A DNA stretch of 64,000 bases from contig ML986600.1 of the NCBI GenBank assembly GCA_010094045.1, positions 91,192 to 155,191 of the forward strand, in the 5' to 3' direction. The stretch's first letter is position 1; every line of letters starts with the position of its first letter. Made by a program: the position numbers and the translations under genes. The notes under the pieces are model-generated. The model was not told where the DNA came from, ran no database searches, and saw nothing but the letters and a program-made list of their open reading frames with translations. Positions 58,655 to 64,000 of the stretch are shown here, piece after piece. The DNA comes from Lojkania enalia. Its lineage: Eukaryota; Ascomycota; Dothideomycetes; Pleosporales.

Positions 58655-58858
58655 TGTCATGGGGATTTTCGGCTAGTCTGCCGAGCTGTATCAGATATCG
58701 ACGTACGATATCACGGTCGATATCACGCCGGATATCACGCCAGATATCAGCTGATATACCCCTTTTTCATGTACATAAATATGGCCCGCTGGCCATCTTC
58801 AATCAACCAGTTCAGCTCCTCATCTCCCTCCCTGAGACAAGATTCGCCTCTCACCACA
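58655..58858 (+). repeat. Solo copia LTR, 204 bp, with intact target duplication
   Basis: Starts TGTCAT, ends CACCACA, and is flanked by TATCT on both sides (58650-58654 and 58859-58863). With no internal sequence, it is a product of LTR-LTR recombination. It contains four or five GATATC-bearing units (GATATCACGGTC, GATATCACGCCG and so on) upstream of a CATAAATATGG TATA-like box. TG/CA contexts are intact, so it has escaped RIP, unlike its relative at 44694-44897. Confidence 0.92.
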
Positions 58859-58863
58859 TATCT

Positions 58864-60536
58864 AGGTCGAACTTTCGTCCTATAGCCCCGAAAATGGAAA
58901 TACAACTATAGTTCGTCATGGGACAGGGGTGACTAGCTAAGACGCGAGCCACTGCCGCGAACAGAGCGATCGACAACATACCTAAGTTTAATGTAATTCT
59001 CTAGTTTGAGCCTGAAATTGTATGTACGATTAGCTAAATCATAAGATAGTATAGTCTGCAAAGCTATGTGGTCGTGTGGGTAGTTTTAAAATGTCTGAAA
59101 AGACGATGTTCCGGTTCGATGGTGGTTTCGTTACGGGTAGATGTACGTTCATACTCGCATTTCCGCTCCGAGCTCGAGAGAGGGCTTATGGCGAGGAGGC
59201 CTATGAGTGCCGCGCTCGAACAAGGATCTTCGTAATGAAGAAAAAAGGCGGAATTCTCGGTCCTTCAATGCACCGGTACTAGGAATCGTGTGCAAGGACA
59301 GGTAGTTGGCCAAGTATGATATTTGGAGTGTAGGGATATGGTTGCAAAGTTCCTTGTTGGCCCTGACGGCTCAAGGTTTGGGGAGTATTGTCGAGGTTAG
59401 CGTGGCCGGGTATACGGATGTGGTCAAGCGGGGAAATGGACGTGCTGTGTGGAGTTGGGTTTGGGTTTGAGGATCAGGGGGGGAGGGCTAATGAGGTGAG
59501 GGTTTGGGAGGATGGATTGGAAGGATCTTGTTGTTGAGGTTAATAGTAGGGAGAGGTAGATGATCGTTACACGAAAGAGACTGAAGCGTGTTCTGCGTTG
59601 TCTGGGGCTTTATTCCTATGTCGTATGGTTCGGAAAAGTCGTTTCTATTGTAGTTAATAGAAACCCAGTAATTTTCTTCAATTTAGTTGATTTTCTCGTA
59701 TTTGTCTGCGGTATTTTAGCCTCTGCATCGCAGCACGTACGATTGGCGCTCCCTGTACTGCTCTTTGAGTGCCTCGCGCCCTCTAAAAAAAAAAAAAATG
59801 AAAAATAAAAAAGTTCAGTAAGTCATGTTCAGAGTTTTGATGCACATTGTAGCTCTTTTTTAAGGTCAAGATGCCACTTAATGAAGACGTATCGTTGATC
59901 TTCAGACTCTGTGTTGTCTACCCATGCGTCAGGACAATTTACTCAAACTAGCAGCAATTAGTTGTACGCTGCTTCTTATTAGATGTTCCCTGTGGGTTTA
60001 TGATTAGGATGCAATTGTCGAAAGAGTTGTGTGATATTTGTAGACCAAATGCTATATATGAAAGATGCTTCATTATTTTCTTAAGCATACCGCTCGACGA
60101 AACCATTAAACGGCTGTCAAATTTCATCCCAGTCATGGTCTGGAAAAAGGACCTGAAAAGGAATCAAACAAGGCCTGAAACTTTCTATAACCAGAAATCC
60201 CCAACAATTTTCTGGGCTCCTTTCTATTCGAATAGGTATTATGGTGTATAAGGGCTGTTATTTTTCTATCCTAGATGAGACATGTGTTTGCCGCTAGCTA
60301 ACAATTAGAATACTAATAACCCCACTTGGCACTATCGATCTACTTTAGAGCGGCCTTGTGCTGAGAATTTGCTGTGGAGGGCACGACCGTGACACGTCGC
60401 GCTGCCTCGTGACATGTCTTTCACTAACAAATTTACTTAGCAACCATAACGAGGCCCTCGCTTAGAATTATCTATCCGCTTACATTGCTTAGAGAGGAAA
60501 GAAATGATACCATTGCACTGTGTTCGTGTACATGAT
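58864..60536. other. Intergenic, no recognised gene
   Basis: Short open frames only (for example 59076-59282 +, 60000-60251 +), none with recognisable motifs. An A-run lies at 59787-59799 and G-rich sequence at 59430-59560. Nothing further is supported. Confidence 0.4.
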
Positions 60537-61029
60537 CATGGCAGACCACGCAGATATTCCACACTAACGGACGAGTCTTCCATCTCAAATTGGTAGGGAA
60601 GACGATACGGCCATCCCGCGTCGCCAGAGTGGCTGCAACTCTCCAATTGCAACTACCGACAGTGATGGCGATACGCCATCAATAGATACCGAAGCCTCAT
60701 ATCGCCAACCTCCTGCTCTCAGAGTAGCTCGGGAAGACCAGGCCGATGCCTGCGATGAGGTGATCCATTGCATTCGCATGCATCCGAGAAAGAAAGATCC
60801 ACCTAACGCCCGCCAGATTCCCAGGCGTCTTCAACCGAACACAACGGCGCTCGTCTGCGAAGTAGTAGCATACTTCATGTTCGAAGACGACTCGCTGGCG
60901 AATAAGAAGAGCCTTGTGGCGAACAAGGGCTCTGGCCTCGCGGATCTTCCCAAGGAAGTTCGCCTGATCCTCAAGGCGGAGCCTAACCATCACGCGCGTT
61001 CAGCGGTCCTTCGATCCTTTTCACTTTGA
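60537..61029 (+). other. Ambiguous open frame, possibly a decayed gene
   Basis: From an ATG at 60537 (MADHADIPH) a TAA stops the frame after nine codons. The same frame then continues openly to 61029 and ends ARSAVLRSFSL. The opposite strand over 60697-60993 is also open and reads protein-like, so the coding strand cannot be decided. It lies just upstream of the F-box-like pseudogene and could belong to it. Confidence 0.25.
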
Positions 61030-61062
61030 CTAGCCATACTTTAGCTAGGCCTGCTTAGTCCC

Positions 61063-62085
61063 GTGCATGTGGCTATCTTGTCGAGTGAGATCCTCGACAA
61101 CATTGTTCGACTCCCGTCGGCGCAGAAAATCTCCCTCTCTAGCGCTGTTGCTACGGATATACGTGGAAATGTTGCCGCAACAACACAGGATTCTTTCATC
61201 AGCAAACATGATGCGGCTATTCAAATTCTTCGAAGCAATGGGGTCTATCCTTCAGGACTCGATATTTTACAAGCAGAGCCGCAATCGAAGTTCAATCTTT
61301 AACGAAGGGTCAGCTTCGTTCAGGAAATCTATGGGGAGATTGGAGAAATTAATGCTGTGGACTGACGAATGGTGTCTCTATGTAAATGATGCAGTGTTGT
61401 TTCGACAAGCGGATCCCCCGAACGGCCCCCTACCGCCCGACTGTATGGCTAACCTTCCGAGATCCTGGTTGAGTGGCATTACAACAAATCTTACCTTTCT
61501 TTGCCTGCGCTTCGAGAAACCCATTGGCGTTTATCCCAAATTAGATTTTTGCGTCCTCTACTAACCGAAACTCCTGTCTTTGAAGCTATGGAACGTAACC
61601 TTTGCGCACGATTGGTGTCCCGGCTGGACCTGTAGTCATAGGAAGATGCTTGAGATCTTGTATCTCGTGGATTGTCCAATTCTGATCAAAATGTGGACCT
61701 TTATGGGAGTTGATGAAGACAACTACCCGTATTGGCAAGGGCACGGTGAAATAGGTGTCCAAGAAGGCCCTAGCACCCACATTCGATGGCATCAATTCTT
61801 CGACAAGCTCTTCTACAAGCTGTCTTACCTTAGGGAATTCGTCTCTGGTCGAAGCGCCACTCATCGTCCGGGAGAATGGGGAGTCACAAAAGGACTGGTG
61901 ATGAACGATCGTTAGATAACATACGTCTTGGACGACATCTTGGGTGATGAAGAAACCTATAACGTCCATAGTGACATGCTCGGACATAACATAACCGTAT
62001 TATCCAGGTTATTCGACGAAATTGGCCATCAGGAAGATGCCGAAGCATTGCAGACGGAATTTGGGTGCTTGGACGAGTTTTAATT
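61063..62085 (+). pseudogene. F-box-family-like pseudogene
   Basis: 61063-61302 reads HVAILSSEILDNIVRLPSAQKISLSSAV, an F-box-like start (LPxEILxxIxxxL) followed by DIRGNVAATTQDSF. A second frame then carries the rest: LEKLMLWTDEWCLYVND, LTFLCLRFEKPIGVYPKLDF, LKLWNVTFAHDWCPGWTCSH, YLREFVSGRSATHRPGEWGV and, to 62085, LSRLFDEIGHQEDAEALQTEFG. This second frame is broken by TAA near 61562 and TAG near 61913. A frameshift or an unrecognised intron separates the two parts. The leucine-rich character suggests a substrate adaptor of an SCF ubiquitin ligase; the identification is inference. Confidence 0.45.
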
Positions 62086-62680
62086 TATTCCTAAGAGCTA
62101 CACTACGGCCTTGTTATGCAGTCTTCCTATCGATAAGCTTTGAAAGAGTCGAAACTCGGTTGAGCGGATAGCTCGTGGACTGTGGATTTGACGTCTTGAA
62201 GGGAGCATGTTGATGGGAAGTGGAGTGAATTGCATACATCTTGACGGAGGAGCGCTTATGGTTTAAGATATTGGTTGCGTTCGAGCAAAGCTCAACAATT
62301 GCTGCTATCGAAGGATTAGGTGCTGCCAAGATCTGTGTCTCTACATGCAAGTATATAAGGGGTGGGTGTTCCAGCACCACTTCCTTCTTTTCCTCTCCAC
62401 CATTCGACATATCGTCCCTTTGTGCAATATCCTAGGGCCAAGGACTTATATCTTATCTATTTAAAATTGCCATGCAAACTCTAACCAAAACGGGCGGAAA
62501 CCATAGCTCATGTGCTCATGCGTACAGTAGATACATAAGGCCAGAAAATCCAACGCCAGGAATCATGCTCAACATCCTGCTCCTCTTGCCAAAGTGAGCG
62601 TGACCGCCAGATAGACTCCGATATATGGTGCTGCAACTCGCCGCTACCAAAGCGAATGCAGCGTTCTCGTTGCATCATGA
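62086..62680. other. Intergenic, no recognised gene
   Basis: 595 bp between the pseudogene and the 3' end of the ORP gene on the other strand. Only short, unrecognised open frames (98 codons on the minus strand at 62114-62410). Confidence 0.4.
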
Positions 62681-64000
62681 TTACGCTCCGTATTCTATAT
62701 TGTGTTCAAGCTTGAAATTGTCGGTATGCAAACCATTCAAAGCTGCCTCGCCGTCTTTTGTAAGGTCCGGTTTTCCAACTGGTGTGAGAGCGCCTGTGAA
62801 AAACCGTGGCTGCCACTCTTTATTTTCCGCTTTTCGTTCCGCGGCCTTTTGTCGCTGCTTCTCTTCAATCTCCTGCTTAAGGGATGTCGCGAGGGAGTAT
62901 TGCTTATTAACAATTGCATTTGTGACGCTCCCCCAAAATTTCCGTGATTCATTTGGAAGCTGATCTTCTATCGAAGGGGTGATCTTGGCAACGGGGAAGA
63001 GAGGGTTGAGATCGATCAAAAGGATTTTCTCCTGTATTATTTAGTGAGCGGTTAGTGAACAAAGGGGGCCGGGCGACGAACTGAGCTCTTAGCGAAGGGC
63101 TGGTTTCCAAGAGTGTAAAACACCTTGTCCTGCCAGCTGCCCTCGATCCTCCCCAAAACGTCCTTATCTAGCACATCCTTGATCTTCATCTTGGAATCAT
63201 TATCAGGGTCGTACTTGAAGATCACTCCTTGAACTTTGTTTTGGGACCTTCCGAGCCATCCCTCCTCTAAATACTCGAGAATTACTTTCATCTTGGTCTT
63301 CGCGCAGGTAACGTAGCAAGAATCAGCAACAGACACGCTGAGAGAGCCTATCGGATTTGTAAGACCACTTCCACAACAGAAATAGGTGTCAGAAACCCAC
63401 CTCTCAGCAGCCCACCCAGATACGCCGCCGGATGGGTCAACTGGTACTCCTCATTATCGCGCTTCTTCAAAGTAATGAAAATGCCGAGGTTATGTGCTCC
63501 TGCGATAACCCGAATACTCGTGCCCGTGAATTTCGCACTCAATTGATCAAATCCTTTGGCAACTATACCTTTTTCCGGGCAGTCGATGTAGAATGCCGAA
63601 ACTGGTGGGTGATGCGAGGTTTGTTCTGTGAGGTACGAGACTTTAACAAATTTATCGCTAGTGGTGCTCGTTGCACTACTAGAAGGCGTAGAGGTTTGGG
63701 TATGCTTAAGAGGTGGAGAGGTGTCTTCGACCTCCCAGTTACACTTGACCAGTTAGTAGGCGGAGGGTACGCAGGATAAATAGACATACCCGAAAGAATT
63801 CGCCCAATGTGGAGTTGTAGGGTTTGACCGGCTTGCCCTTGACATATTTCTGCCGCCCAATCAGTATCTCGCCCCATATTCCAGCGCTTATGTAGCCTAC
63901 AAGATCCTTTGTAAACCAAAATCTTAATGTCCCAAGCATTCGCCCCAAGGGTTCGTCCGGATCACCGATGCTAGGCCTGTTAGCGCCCGCTCAGACTCCA
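62681..64000 (-). CDS. Osh6/Osh7-like oxysterol-binding protein, N-terminus off window
   Basis: Minus-strand exons: from a likely acceptor near 63977 to 63901, 63849-63790, 63743-63401, 63347-63082 and 63031-62681. Introns are 51, 46, 53 and 50 nt. Splicing restores TKDL-KYVKGKPVKPYNS and LGEFFR-CNWEVED. The sterol/phospholipid-binding fingerprint EQTSHHPPVSAFY is complete, so PI4P exchange should be possible. KPYNSTLGEFF and the short domain without PH or GOLD modules point to the Osh6/Osh7 branch, which moves phosphatidylserine from ER to plasma membrane in yeast. The C-terminal part (EDQLPNESRKFWGSVTNAI...RQKAAERKAENKEWQPRFF) is the usual charged helix and lid-closing end. The 5' exon(s) and start lie beyond 64000. 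Confidence 0.88.

Noticed and set aside
59076..59282. 68-codon plus-strand open frame after the solo LTR
   Set aside because: No similarity to any family recognised and no splice partner.

Overview
The window comes from the nuclear genome of a filamentous ascomycete, most likely Pezizomycotina and possibly Dothideomycetes (inference). The support is short introns (46-91 nt, one of 254 nt) with CTAAC/CTAAT-type branch points, a highly reducing polyketide synthase, secreted plant-cell-wall esterases, and repeats carrying the CpA-to-TpA mutations of repeat-induced point mutation (RIP).

The sequence alternates between two states. Blocks 1-9226 and 37675-45997 are extremely A/T-rich and are made of RIP-destroyed transposons with no intact gene. 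They hold a complete Ty1/copia element (3065-8172, 164-bp LTRs, 5-bp target duplication GTATT), pieces of a Ty3/gypsy chromovirus with three 279-bp LTRs (2017-2295, 41911-42189, 42650-42928), two pogo/Fot1-like transposase fragments, and a 3' copia fragment. A shared hAT-like terminal sequence (8984-9226 and 45754-45997) lies exactly where each block meets ordinary sequence. A 10-N assembly gap (37665-37674) cuts a gene on one side and the gypsy element on the other.

The ordinary-composition sequence carries a CE1 acetylxylan-esterase-like gene (9492-10438, -); a 7.8-kb stretch without recognisable genes; then a housekeeping run: an Mgr3-like mitochondrial TPR protein (-), an SRAP/HMCES abasic-site protein (+), a three-domain isochorismatase/AlkB/GST-like protein (+), a CE16 acetylesterase (-) and an Osh3-like oxysterol-binding protein (+). 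After about 4 kb with no recognised gene comes the C-terminal part of a membrane protein, cut by the gap.

Right of the second AT block, a cytochrome P450 (46096-47873, +) and a complete highly reducing PKS (48920-56580, +; KS-AT-DH-MT-ER-KR-ACP) form a compact candidate biosynthetic locus. The PKS would build a reduced, C-methylated polyketide and the P450 could oxidise it; no releasing enzyme is present. Rightward follow a decayed DDE transposase with an LTR fragment inside it, a solo LTR with perfect target duplication (58655-58858) that is the unmutated relative of the RIP-altered LTR at 44694-44897, an F-box-family-like pseudogene (61063-62085), and an Osh6/Osh7-like lipid-transfer protein running off the right edge. 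Exon structures were inferred by eye from splice signals and reading-frame continuity.
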